64,000 bases of DNA, taken from assembly GCA_947625155.1 (NCBI GenBank), contig CANQNG010000002.1, positions 102,381-166,380 of the forward strand. The letters run 5' to 3'. The stretch is from an uncultured Clostridia bacterium. GTDB taxonomy: Bacteria > Bacillota > Clostridia > Oscillospirales > Ruminococcaceae. Both the position numbers and the translations under genes were made by a program. Below, one piece after another: positions 8,164 to 15,741 of the stretch (within the stretch, counting starts at the first letter, position 1; the number at the start of each line of letters is the position of its first letter). The notes under the pieces were generated by a model. The model had not been told where the DNA came from, made no database searches, and saw only the letters and a list, made by a program, of their open reading frames with translations.

Positions 8164-9330
8164 ATGATACGGTCAAAGCTGATCTATCTGGCACTTCTGT
8201 GCGGACTGACGATCTTTTACATCTTATATATAGAGTCTCTCCCGCTCCTGTTTCTGATCAGTGTACTGCTGCTGCCGATCATTCTGAAAGCAGGGCTGGT
8301 CTGGCTGCATTTCCGGTCGGAAGGAACGGTTTCCTGTCAGGTGCGATCCTGTACAGCAGAGACCTCTGTGCCGGTCACAGTTACGGTCAGGAACCGTTCG
8401 CCCTTCTTCTTTTCAAGAGGTGAAGCGGTGCTTCGTGTTGTGCATTCTTTCGGAACAGAGCCGGAGACAGTGCGGCTGAAATTTCCAGTCCGTGCCAACA
8501 ACACCACAAGCCTGTCTTTCTATATGCAGGCAGTTTTCTGCGGAGCTGCACAGGTAAAGCTCGTTCGTCTGCGGGTGTTTGACCTGTTCCGGCTCTTTCA
8601 CACGAATATCCCCGTGACAGACCGCACCGTCTCTCTGCTGATACTGCCAAAGCCTCTGCTGCTCCCTTTGGAGGAGACTGCACCGCCGGCAGAACAGCCG
8701 GACAGCGAGCAGTTTGCCGACAAGCCCGGAGACGATCCGTCGGAGATCTACGGCATCCGGGAATATATGCCCGGCGACCCCGTCAGCCGGATGCACTGGA
8801 AGCTCAGTTCCCGCAGCGAGACTATGATGCTCAAGGAATTCAGCTGCCCGGTGGAACGGCTGGCACTGCTGCTGGTGGAATATCAGGTCTCCGGCAACAG
8901 GCAGGCTGACCTGAAAGCAGCGCAGCTCCTGCTGACGGCTGTCTATTCCGTGGCACTGGAGCTGATGACACTGTCACATCCCTGCATTCTTGCATGGTAT
9001 GATACCGAACAGCAGCAGCTTTTCACGCAGAAGCCTGCCGATCAGGAGGCACTGGCGGAGAGCTTTCGGCTGCTGTACCATTCCCTTTTCTCCATGGAGG
9101 GGCATCCTGATCCGATCCGGGAGGCGTTGGCGGGGATGGTCTTTTCTTCGGCGACTTTGTTCACAAATCAGCCAGACACGGGTCTGATCTCTTTGCTGGA
9201 AAAGGATATTATTGCCAACCAGCGTGATCTTCTGATCACAGGGGAGGTACAGACGCTGCCGGTCTCTGACCGGATAGACGTGCAGGTACTCCGACCGGAT
9301 GAGCCGGTCCATATTCGATTGATAGTCTGA
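8164..9330 (+). CDS. DUF58-domain membrane protein
   Basis: 388 residues from the ATG at 8164, four bases after the moxR stop. Two close membrane helices at the N-terminus (about residues 3-40) lead to a beta-rich region, then the DUF58 signature (YGIREYMPGDPVSRMHWKLS, around residue 200). The latter part, whose fold is usually VWA-like, ends with LALLLVEYQ and further strands. DUF58 proteins occur with MoxR ATPases in most genomes that have them and are thought to be their partners; the biochemical role is not established. The next gene begins 20 bases downstream with GAGGTGG as ribosome site. Confidence 0.9.
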   Translation: MIRSKLIYLALLCGLTIFYILYIESLPLLFLISVLLLPIILKAGLVWLHFRSEGTVSCQVRSCTAETSVPVTVTVRNRSPFFFSRGEAVLRVVHSFGTEPETVRLKFPVRANNTTSLSFYMQAVFCGAAQVKLVRLRVFDLFRLFHTNIPVTDRTVSLLILPKPLLLPLEETAPPAEQPDSEQFADKPGDDPSEIYGIREYMPGDPVSRMHWKLSSRSETMMLKEFSCPVERLALLLVEYQVSGNRQADLKAAQLLLTAVYSVALELMTLSHPCILAWYDTEQQQLFTQKPADQEALAESFRLLYHSLFSMEGHPDPIREALAGMVFSSATLFTNQPDTGLISLLEKDIIANQRDLLITGEVQTLPVSDRIDVQVLRPDEPVHIRLIV

Positions 9331-9350
9331 CTTTTGAGGTGGATCTTGGG

Positions 9351-12011
9351 ATGAAACAACGGCGCAGCAGCTCAGAAAGCGGTATCCGCATTGAAAATAC
9401 CCTGTCTATGGCATTACAGCGCCGCAGCAGCAGACGAAATTATCCGGAACTGCTGCTGATCGCAGCTCTGGGTGTCATGAGCTGCTTCTTTACTTTCGAG
9501 ACCATGTTTTCTCCGGTCTGCGATCTCCCTCTGGTGCTGCTGTTTGGCACAGGGGTGATGGTGTTTCTGTCATGGCATGCCCTGCACACGGAAAGCAAGC
9601 ATATTTCCCTGCTGCTGTTCATGGCGGTATTCGGCGGTTTCTTTTTCCATAAACGCATGGAACTGGCGGCGGGTCTGTCCAACATCCTGAATGCCGTCTG
9701 CCAGACGATCTACCGGACGGACTGGGAATATTTCCATGTCAGCTCCGATCACTCCGAGGTATCCAGCACCACACTGGTGATCTGTTTTGTGCTGGTACCC
9801 ATTATCTGGCTGACGGTCTATGCTGTCGTCCGCTACCGGAATTTTTTCCTCAGCTTTCTCATTACGTTCCCCTTTGCGGAGATCGGGCTTTTCTTCGGCA
9901 TCGAACCGAAGCATATCCCGGCAGCGGCATTGTTCTCTTTCTGGTGCGGCATGGCTGCTGTACAGTTGGCAGAAGGCTCAGGTCCGATCCGGAATACGGC
10001 AGGCTTCGTCCGGCGGAAAAATGCGTTCTATCCGGTCTCCGGCATGCGGTTTCTGGTGACAGAATATGCCGGGTGTACGGCGGTCATCCTTTCTTTCTGC
10101 ATCTGCATGCTTGTCGAGGGGGCGCTGCATGTGTTCCCCTATGAACGCCCTGAAAAGGTCAAGCAGATGCGTACCGACTTTCAGTATTACGCATCCGATA
10201 TTGACTGGTCGGATCTGTCAACGGTATTTCCGTTTCTGTCCAGCCGATCCGGTTTCAGCCGGGACGAGGTGCTGCATCTGGGGAGAGTGGATAAAAAAAC
10301 ATCCGAAAAGGCTGAACTGTCTGCCGTTTCCTTTTCTGCCAAGCCGTCCGGCATGATCTATCTCAAGTACAGGACGTTCCACCGCTATGACAAGAGCAGT
10401 TGGAAAATGCTGGACAGTTCGGTCTATGAGGCGGAGATCTTCGATACGATGCAGCAGGTAAACTGCTACCCGGCGGAATTTTTAGGGCTGACGATGCGGT
10501 CCTTTCTGGATGAGGACATCGAGATGACCTTGAGCGGGACGGACGATATTCTTTCGGAATGCGTACCCTACACATTCAAGGCGGATGCCAAGATCACATG
10601 CAGCCCGGATGACTCGTTCGACACCAAAACCAAAACATACACGATCATCGGCGATCAGGATCTGGAAGCGGCACTTCAACACATGACGATGGCGCATTTC
10701 ACATCCGAAGAGCTGCTGGATCGTCTGCCGGATGCACAGAAAGAAGTACTCCAGCCGCCCGACCCGCACGTGCTTTCCGCTCCTGTAACGCTGCCCGATG
10801 GAGTGCCCGGCGAAAAAGCGGCAGAAGCTGCCATACTTTGCAAAGACGGCTATACGGATCTTGTACGGGAACAGTATCTGACGATACCCGATACCGAGGA
10901 TGCCCGGCATATCTATGCTGCCTATGCGGACATTCTGGACAATGTGCCGAAGACGATGGAGCCTGCGGAGATCATACAGGTGCTTCAGGCGCTCCGGGAG
11001 CGCATGTGTGAAAATGTCACCTATTCCCTTGCCCCCGGAAAGACACCGCCCAACGAGGACTTTGCAGCCTATTTTTTGCTTGACCATAAAATGGGCTATT
11101 GTATGCACTATGCTACAGCCGGCGTACTGCTGGCAAGGATGGCTGGCATTCCCGCAAGATACTGCGAGGGCTATGTCATCGACAGTGAAGAACTCACCCG
11201 GTCTGATGAAAACGGTGTTGTATCCTATTCTACAGCCGTGCGGGACAACGATGCCCATGCTTGGGCGGAGATCTATATAGAGGGCTTTGGCTGGATACCC
11301 TTTGAGTTTACTTACACCTATTTTGAACAGCCTGCCACAGAACCGGAAACGGGATCCCTTACGGAGACCAATGCCACCGAAACTGAAACTGAAATGCCTG
11401 CACTTTCCACAGAGGTGCAGACCGACCCGGAAAGCACGGAAGCCACAGAAAGCACAAATGCAGTGTCCGGCATGGCATCCGCTCCCGTAAGTTCCGGCAC
11501 GCACACGGTATCAGCACACGCAGCGGCAACGGAAGCAAGTACAGAGCGCTATACGGAGGAACAGGTACAGCCCGGAAAAATACACTTGGTCCTGCTGGTG
11601 CTGGGAAGTATGGTATGTGTGATCGCCGTCATTGCGGGGTTTGTCATCGCAAGAAATGCCGCACTGCGCAAGCGCAGACAGCTTCTGTATCAGAAAAACA
11701 TCCGCAAGGTCGCAGAAACGCTCTGGAAACATCTGCTGGATCTGTTGAGGGAATGCGGAGCCAATACCTGCACGGGCACTTCTGCCGCTTTACAGGAAGA
11801 AGCAGAAAAGCATTGTGCAGCATTCATGGATACAGACTTGCTGACACAGGCATTACAGGCGGGTACAAAGCTGCGCTACAGTCCGTATGATCCAACACAA
11901 AATGAACTGAAACTGCTCCACAGCGCCTGTCAGCTCCTTTCGGAGGGGTTGTATGGAGCTGCTTCTCCCGCAAAGAAATTTATCTATAAATGGCTGCGCC
12001 ATTATCTATAA
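9351..12011 (+). CDS. Membrane transglutaminase-like protease (TgpA-type)
   Basis: 886 residues; the ATG at 9351 is preferred to the GTG at 9339 because GAGGTGG is 8 bases before it. Several membrane helices fill residues about 25-260. An external region follows with a transglutaminase core: Cys in MGYCMHYATAG (about residue 585) and His in DNDAHAWAEIY (about 634). The usual third residue Asp is replaced by Glu (WIPFEFT), as in a number of bacterial relatives. A Thr/Glu/Ser-rich linker leads to another membrane helix (about 745-765) and a cytoplasmic DUF4129-like tail. It probably crosslinks or hydrolyses proteins outside the cell and works with the MoxR and DUF58 neighbours. Confidence 0.9.
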   Translation: MKQRRSSSESGIRIENTLSMALQRRSSRRNYPELLLIAALGVMSCFFTFETMFSPVCDLPLVLLFGTGVMVFLSWHALHTESKHISLLLFMAVFGGFFFHKRMELAAGLSNILNAVCQTIYRTDWEYFHVSSDHSEVSSTTLVICFVLVPIIWLTVYAVVRYRNFFLSFLITFPFAEIGLFFGIEPKHIPAAALFSFWCGMAAVQLAEGSGPIRNTAGFVRRKNAFYPVSGMRFLVTEYAGCTAVILSFCICMLVEGALHVFPYERPEKVKQMRTDFQYYASDIDWSDLSTVFPFLSSRSGFSRDEVLHLGRVDKKTSEKAELSAVSFSAKPSGMIYLKYRTFHRYDKSSWKMLDSSVYEAEIFDTMQQVNCYPAEFLGLTMRSFLDEDIEMTLSGTDDILSECVPYTFKADAKITCSPDDSFDTKTKTYTIIGDQDLEAALQHMTMAHFTSEELLDRLPDAQKEVLQPPDPHVLSAPVTLPDGVPGEKAAEAAILCKDGYTDLVREQYLTIPDTEDARHIYAAYADILDNVPKTMEPAEIIQVLQALRERMCENVTYSLAPGKTPPNEDFAAYFLLDHKMGYCMHYATAGVLLARMAGIPARYCEGYVIDSEELTRSDENGVVSYSTAVRDNDAHAWAEIYIEGFGWIPFEFTYTYFEQPATEPETGSLTETNATETETEMPALSTEVQTDPESTEATESTNAVSGMASAPVSSGTHTVSAHAAATEASTERYTEEQVQPGKIHLVLLVLGSMVCVIAVIAGFVIARNAALRKRRQLLYQKNIRKVAETLWKHLLDLLRECGANTCTGTSAALQEEAEKHCAAFMDTDLLTQALQAGTKLRYSPYDPTQNELKLLHSACQLLSEGLYGAASPAKKFIYKWLRHYL

Positions 12012-12026
12012 CAGGAGGTCTTTACG

Positions 12027-12596
12027 ATGCAAAAACGCATGACAAAACAGCAATTCTGGTACATCCTGCTCACAGCAGGCATCACACTGGCAACAGGGAT
12101 CTGCTTTACAGCAAAGCCGGATATTCTGATACACATCTGCCTGATCGCCGGCATTATCTTGTGTGTGCTCGGTATATTCATGGCTGTCACCTATCTGATC
12201 TCAAAGCGTCAGTATGGCTCACAGCTCTTGTACGGGCTATGTTTTCTGGTAGGCGGTGTTTTGCTCTGTACCATACCGACACTGCTCAAATTCCTGATCC
12301 CTATATTTTTCGGGCTATGGATCATCTTCACTTCGGCATCGGGTATGTACCGGAATTTCCTGCTGCGCAAGACACATTCTCTCTGGCTGGCTGGTTTTAT
12401 TCTCTGCACGCTGGGTGCGATCGCCGGTTTCTATGTACTCACCCGTTCGGCATATGTCATGGATGCCACGATCCGTCTGATCGGTATCTGTATGATCGTA
12501 GTGGGGGCGATCCGTTTCATCTCCGTCATGATGGCAAGGCAGTATTTCGGCACACCGGAAGGTGAAGTCATCGAAACGACCTTGAAAGAGGACTGA
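12027..12596 (+). CDS. HdeD/DUF308-like membrane protein
   Basis: 189 residues with about six hydrophobic helices in three hairpins, the usual layout of the HdeD (DUF308) family. Short charged ends lie on the cytoplasmic side. AGGAGGTC stands before the ATG. The family is linked to acid resistance in enterobacteria, but members in Firmicutes have no settled role. It follows the transglutaminase gene by 15 bases and precedes the DnaD-domain gene by 2, so it is read with both. Confidence 0.8.
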   Translation: MQKRMTKQQFWYILLTAGITLATGICFTAKPDILIHICLIAGIILCVLGIFMAVTYLISKRQYGSQLLYGLCFLVGGVLLCTIPTLLKFLIPIFFGLWIIFTSASGMYRNFLLRKTHSLWLAGFILCTLGAIAGFYVLTRSAYVMDATIRLIGICMIVVGAIRFISVMMARQYFGTPEGEVIETTLKED

Positions 12597-12598
12597 AT

Positions 12599-13594
12599 AT
12601 GTCATACCTTGTCAATTACGGAAACAGCGTATTTGCCGTACCCGGTGCTGTTTCTGACCATTTTCTGCGGCTTGCGGATGAGGTGCAGCTCAAGGTGCTG
12701 CTCTGTTACCTCCGGCACATGCAGGAAGAGATCACAGCGGCACAGATCGCTGCTTTTCTGCACATTGAGGAAGCACAGACGGAGGAGGCGATGCAGTTCT
12801 GGACACAGGCAGATGTACTGCGGATACAGGGAGCTGCACCCGGACACTTTTCATTCGCCGTCCCACAAGCAGCGCCTGCCGCAAACGCCCCTGCCCCGCC
12901 GCCGAAAGCTGTCACACAGCGCAGCAGCAAGGAGATCAAGCTCGACCCCTCCGAGATCACCTCTGCCTTAGAGAACTCACAGACATTGGCGGAGCTTTTC
13001 GCACTGGCAGAAAAAAGGCTCGGCAGACCCCTCAATCATATGGAACAGCGTTCGCTCCTCTGGATCTGTCAATACTTGGGAATGCCGTGTGAACTGATCC
13101 TGATGCTGCTGGAATACTGCATATCGATCGGGAAATACAGTATCTCCTATGCGGAATCCATTGCCATTCGCTGGGAAAGTGAGGGCATCCTCACGCTGGA
13201 ACAGGCGGAGGAGGAGCTTGGCAGAATGAAGCAGAAGCACGGTTACATGGAGGAGCTTCGCTCCGTTCTTGAACTAAAACGCAAGCCGACTACCGGACAA
13301 CAGGCATTCATAGACGACTGGCAGACGGCAGGATATTCCATGGAATTGCTGAAATATGCCTATGAGATCACGGTCGAAAACATTGGCAATCTGAATTTCA
13401 AATATATGAATAAAATTCTGAAAAGCTGGGCAGCGCAGGGCGCAGCAACACCAGAACAGGCAAAGGCGCTCCGGAAGAACACACCGAGATCCCGAAAAAA
13501 ACGAAAGGGATATACACCGATGACAGAACAGGAGATCGCAGAGATGAATGATTACCTCAGTCTCGTCAACCGCTTTGAGGAGGATGATACATGA
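12599..13594 (+). CDS. DnaD-domain replication protein
   Basis: 331 residues. An N-terminal winged-helix-like region (about 1-85) is followed by an Ala/Pro linker, then two DnaB/DnaD C-terminal-type repeats (about 120-200 and 215-285, the second ending near GNLNFKYMNKILKSW). The tail is basic (RSRKKRKG). DnaD proteins help open the origin and recruit the helicase loader in Firmicutes. The ATG follows the preceding stop by 2 bases, and its own stop overlaps the ATG of the DnaC/DnaI-type loader, which supports joint work in primosome assembly. Confidence 0.88.
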   Translation: MSYLVNYGNSVFAVPGAVSDHFLRLADEVQLKVLLCYLRHMQEEITAAQIAAFLHIEEAQTEEAMQFWTQADVLRIQGAAPGHFSFAVPQAAPAANAPAPPPKAVTQRSSKEIKLDPSEITSALENSQTLAELFALAEKRLGRPLNHMEQRSLLWICQYLGMPCELILMLLEYCISIGKYSISYAESIAIRWESEGILTLEQAEEELGRMKQKHGYMEELRSVLELKRKPTTGQQAFIDDWQTAGYSMELLKYAYEITVENIGNLNFKYMNKILKSWAAQGAATPEQAKALRKNTPRSRKKRKGYTPMTEQEIAEMNDYLSLVNRFEEDDT

Positions 13595-14574
13595 ACGAAG
13601 ATATTTTCCGGAAAGCCTTGCTGACAGTGCAGGCAAGGCGGCAGCAGGCACATGTGGAGAATGAACGCCGGCAGGAGGAAGTGAGCCGGGAGATCCCACA
13701 GATCGCTGAGATCAATTCACAGCTTGCCCAGACGGCTTCCAGACTGCTTGTCCTTGCCCAGAGCGGCAGGATGATCACGGAGGAGCTGAAAAAGCTGGAG
13801 CATGAAAACAAGGAAGCCCAGCAGCTTTCCGCCGATCTGCTGATAAAGCACGGCTATCCGGCAGACTATCTGGATATACACTACCATTGCCCGAAATGTC
13901 AGGACACCGGCTATGCACAGGACCGGTACTGTACCTGTCTGCAAGCGGAACTAGCTGCTGCCAGTATCCAGAAAATGAACCAGCAGGCACACCTGACACT
14001 GTGTACCTTTGAACAGTTTTCACTGGATCACTACCGCAATATCATCGGTCCAAACGGGGAGGACTGCTATAGCGTGATGCAGCAGATCCTGCAATACTGC
14101 CAGAAGTATGCCAGAAATTTCCGACCGGATTCGACGAGTCTCCTGCTCTACGGCAGAACGGGGGTCGGCAAGACACACCTGTCCCTTGCCATTGCAAGTG
14201 AAGTCATAAAAAAAGGCTATAATGTGATCTACGATTCGGTCATCAACCTGCTTGGCAACATTGAACAGGAACATTTCGGGCGGGCAAAGGAGAATGCCGA
14301 TACCCTTTCCCTGCTGCTGGAGTGCGATCTGCTGATACTGGATGATCTTGGGACAGAATTTGATACCACCTTCAATGCATCCTGTGTGTACAACATCATC
14401 AATACCCGCCTGAATAAGGGGCTGCCGACCATTATCAGCACGAATCTGGATTACATAGGGATCCGGGCACAGTATGATGAACGGATCGTTTCCAGACTGT
14501 ATGCCCTCTACACATCTCTCCAGCTTATGGGAGCAGACGTGCGCCTGCTGAAGAAAAAGCAAAACGAAATATGA
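13591..14574 (+). CDS. DnaC/DnaI-type helicase loader ATPase
   Basis: 327 residues. A coiled N-terminal part (about 15-85) precedes a zinc-binding cluster (CPKCQDTGYAQDRYCTC, about 97-113) as in DnaI. The AAA+ domain has Walker A GRTGVGKTHLS (about 188), Walker B LLILDDLGTE (about 246) and sensor-type arginines near VSRLYAL. It loads the replicative helicase onto DNA opened at the origin or at restart sites. Its ATG overlaps the DnaD-domain stop. The gene symbol dnaI would fit Bacillus usage, but dnaC is used for the same family, so none is given. Confidence 0.9.
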   Translation: MNEDIFRKALLTVQARRQQAHVENERRQEEVSREIPQIAEINSQLAQTASRLLVLAQSGRMITEELKKLEHENKEAQQLSADLLIKHGYPADYLDIHYHCPKCQDTGYAQDRYCTCLQAELAAASIQKMNQQAHLTLCTFEQFSLDHYRNIIGPNGEDCYSVMQQILQYCQKYARNFRPDSTSLLLYGRTGVGKTHLSLAIASEVIKKGYNVIYDSVINLLGNIEQEHFGRAKENADTLSLLLECDLLILDDLGTEFDTTFNASCVYNIINTRLNKGLPTIISTNLDYIGIRAQYDERIVSRLYALYTSLQLMGADVRLLKKKQNEI

Positions 14575-14589
14575 AAATACTGTGCAAAA

Positions 14590-14611
14590 AACAGCGGTGT
14601 TTACCGCTGTT
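14590..14611 (+). terminator. Possible weak terminator after the dnaI-like gene
   Basis: A 9-base perfect stem (AACAGCGGT / ACCGCTGTT) with a 4-base loop, but only a short T tract follows. Confidence 0.4.
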
Positions 14612-14640
14612 TCACGCATAGATAAGAAAGGATGAGTTCT

Positions 14641-15159
14641 ATGGATCTTCTGACACTTGCGAAAACAAGATGCTCCACCCGTGCGTACACCGCACAGAAG
14701 GTCGAGCCGGAAAAACGTGACAAGATCTTGGAGGCTGCCCGCATCGCACCGACCGGTGTCAATGCACAGGCGTTCCGGCTTCTGGTCATCGAACAGGAGG
14801 CGGGCTTGCGAAAGCTGGCAGAAGCTGCCAATTTCTACGATGCGCCCCTCGCCATCGTCACCATAGCAGATGTGGAAAACTGCTGGCATCGCTCCTTTGA
14901 CGGGAAGGTCATATCGGACATCGATGCTTCGATCGTGAGTACCCATATGGTGCTGGAAGCGACAGAGCTGGGGCTTGCTTCGCTCTGGATCTGCCGGTTC
15001 AAGGCAGATGTGCTGCGGGAGACATTTGGCATCCCGGATGGGTTCGAGCCGGTGAATCTGACCGTATTCGGCTACCCGGCAGATGCCCTCAAGTCCCCCG
15101 ACCGTCATGCCACCGAACGAAAGCCGCTTTCCGAGCTTGTCGTTCACGAACATTTCTGA
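14641..15159 (+). CDS. Nitroreductase-family flavoprotein
   Basis: 172 residues from the ATG at 14641, which has AAAGGATG at good spacing; an ATG at 14632 is less well placed. The N-terminal FMN-binding pattern (TRCSTRAY, then ARIAPTGVNAQAFRLLVIE) and the later STHMVLEATELGLASLWICRF segment place it in the nitroreductase fold, which uses NAD(P)H and FMN to reduce nitro compounds, quinones or flavins. It is on the short side for the family. It stands alone between two hairpins, so it is probably monocistronic. Substrate unknown. Confidence 0.88.
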   Translation: MDLLTLAKTRCSTRAYTAQKVEPEKRDKILEAARIAPTGVNAQAFRLLVIEQEAGLRKLAEAANFYDAPLAIVTIADVENCWHRSFDGKVISDIDASIVSTHMVLEATELGLASLWICRFKADVLRETFGIPDGFEPVNLTVFGYPADALKSPDRHATERKPLSELVVHEHF

Positions 15160-15164
15160 AAAAA

Positions 15165-15188
15165 GCCCCGCACTGCGGGGCATTCTTT
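15165..15188 (+). terminator. Intrinsic terminator after nitroreductase gene
   Basis: An 8-base GC stem (15165-15172 with 15174-15181) is followed by ATTCTTTTTT. Confidence 0.85.
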
Positions 15189-15213
15189 TTTGTCACACCG
15201 GGGAACAAAGATC

Positions 15214-15711
15214 TCAACTCGTTTTCACAAATCCTTTCGATTTTTCAGGACAGACATTTTCAATGAATTTATACAACTGCATCAGCTGCATCTCATCGGC
15301 TTTCCCGTGTATACAATTTTCAATATCCTCCGTTTGGATCAGGTCATTGAGTTTCATTTCGTTGTCTTTGATACAAAATCTGATCTCAAAACGGCGTATA
15401 TCGTCATATCGTGTGCGTTGGGTCGTTATGGTATAATATACGGACTCCATTTCATTGAAATGCACCGTATAGGAAAACCACAGCCATTTCCAGTGGATCT
15501 TCTCCGTATCATATTCCACAATTGTTTTTATGCCATCCAAATAAAAACAAATGCCGATCATACCAAACAGGTTCACGAGCAACAGCAATACTGCAAGAAA
15601 TTGATCCATAACAGAACATATCACGACCGTCAGGACGATCCATACGATGAAAATGGATACTGCTGCTGCATTCATAAAGTCAGGCGTATATTTCACTGCG
15701 ATCGTTTTCAT
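15214..15711 (-). CDS. Small membrane protein of unknown function
   Basis: 165 residues with two closely spaced membrane helices (about 14-34 and 38-58), then a soluble domain of about 100 residues with alternating short strands (YDTEKIHWKWLWFSYTVHF; YYTITTQRTRYDDIRRFEI). A pleckstrin-homology-like fold, as in other small bacterial membrane proteins of this shape, is possible but not demonstrated. GGAGGG stands 6 bases before the ATG. It follows pcrA by 30 bases on the same strand and could be its last operon member. I do not recognise a family. Confidence 0.7.
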   Translation of the reverse strand: MKTIAVKYTPDFMNAAAVSIFIVWIVLTVVICSVMDQFLAVLLLLVNLFGMIGICFYLDGIKTIVEYDTEKIHWKWLWFSYTVHFNEMESVYYTITTQRTRYDDIRRFEIRFCIKDNEMKLNDLIQTEDIENCIHGKADEMQLMQLYKFIENVCPEKSKGFVKTS

Positions 15712-15741
15712 CCGTTTCCCTCCATTCGATACTATCCCGTT

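Noticed and set aside
10482..11504. Minus-strand frame of 340 codons
   Set aside because: Opposite the transglutaminase catalytic domain; composition not protein-like.
14020..15183. Minus-strand frame of 387 codons
   Set aside because: Runs opposite the DnaI-like and nitroreductase genes, both of which have full family motifs.
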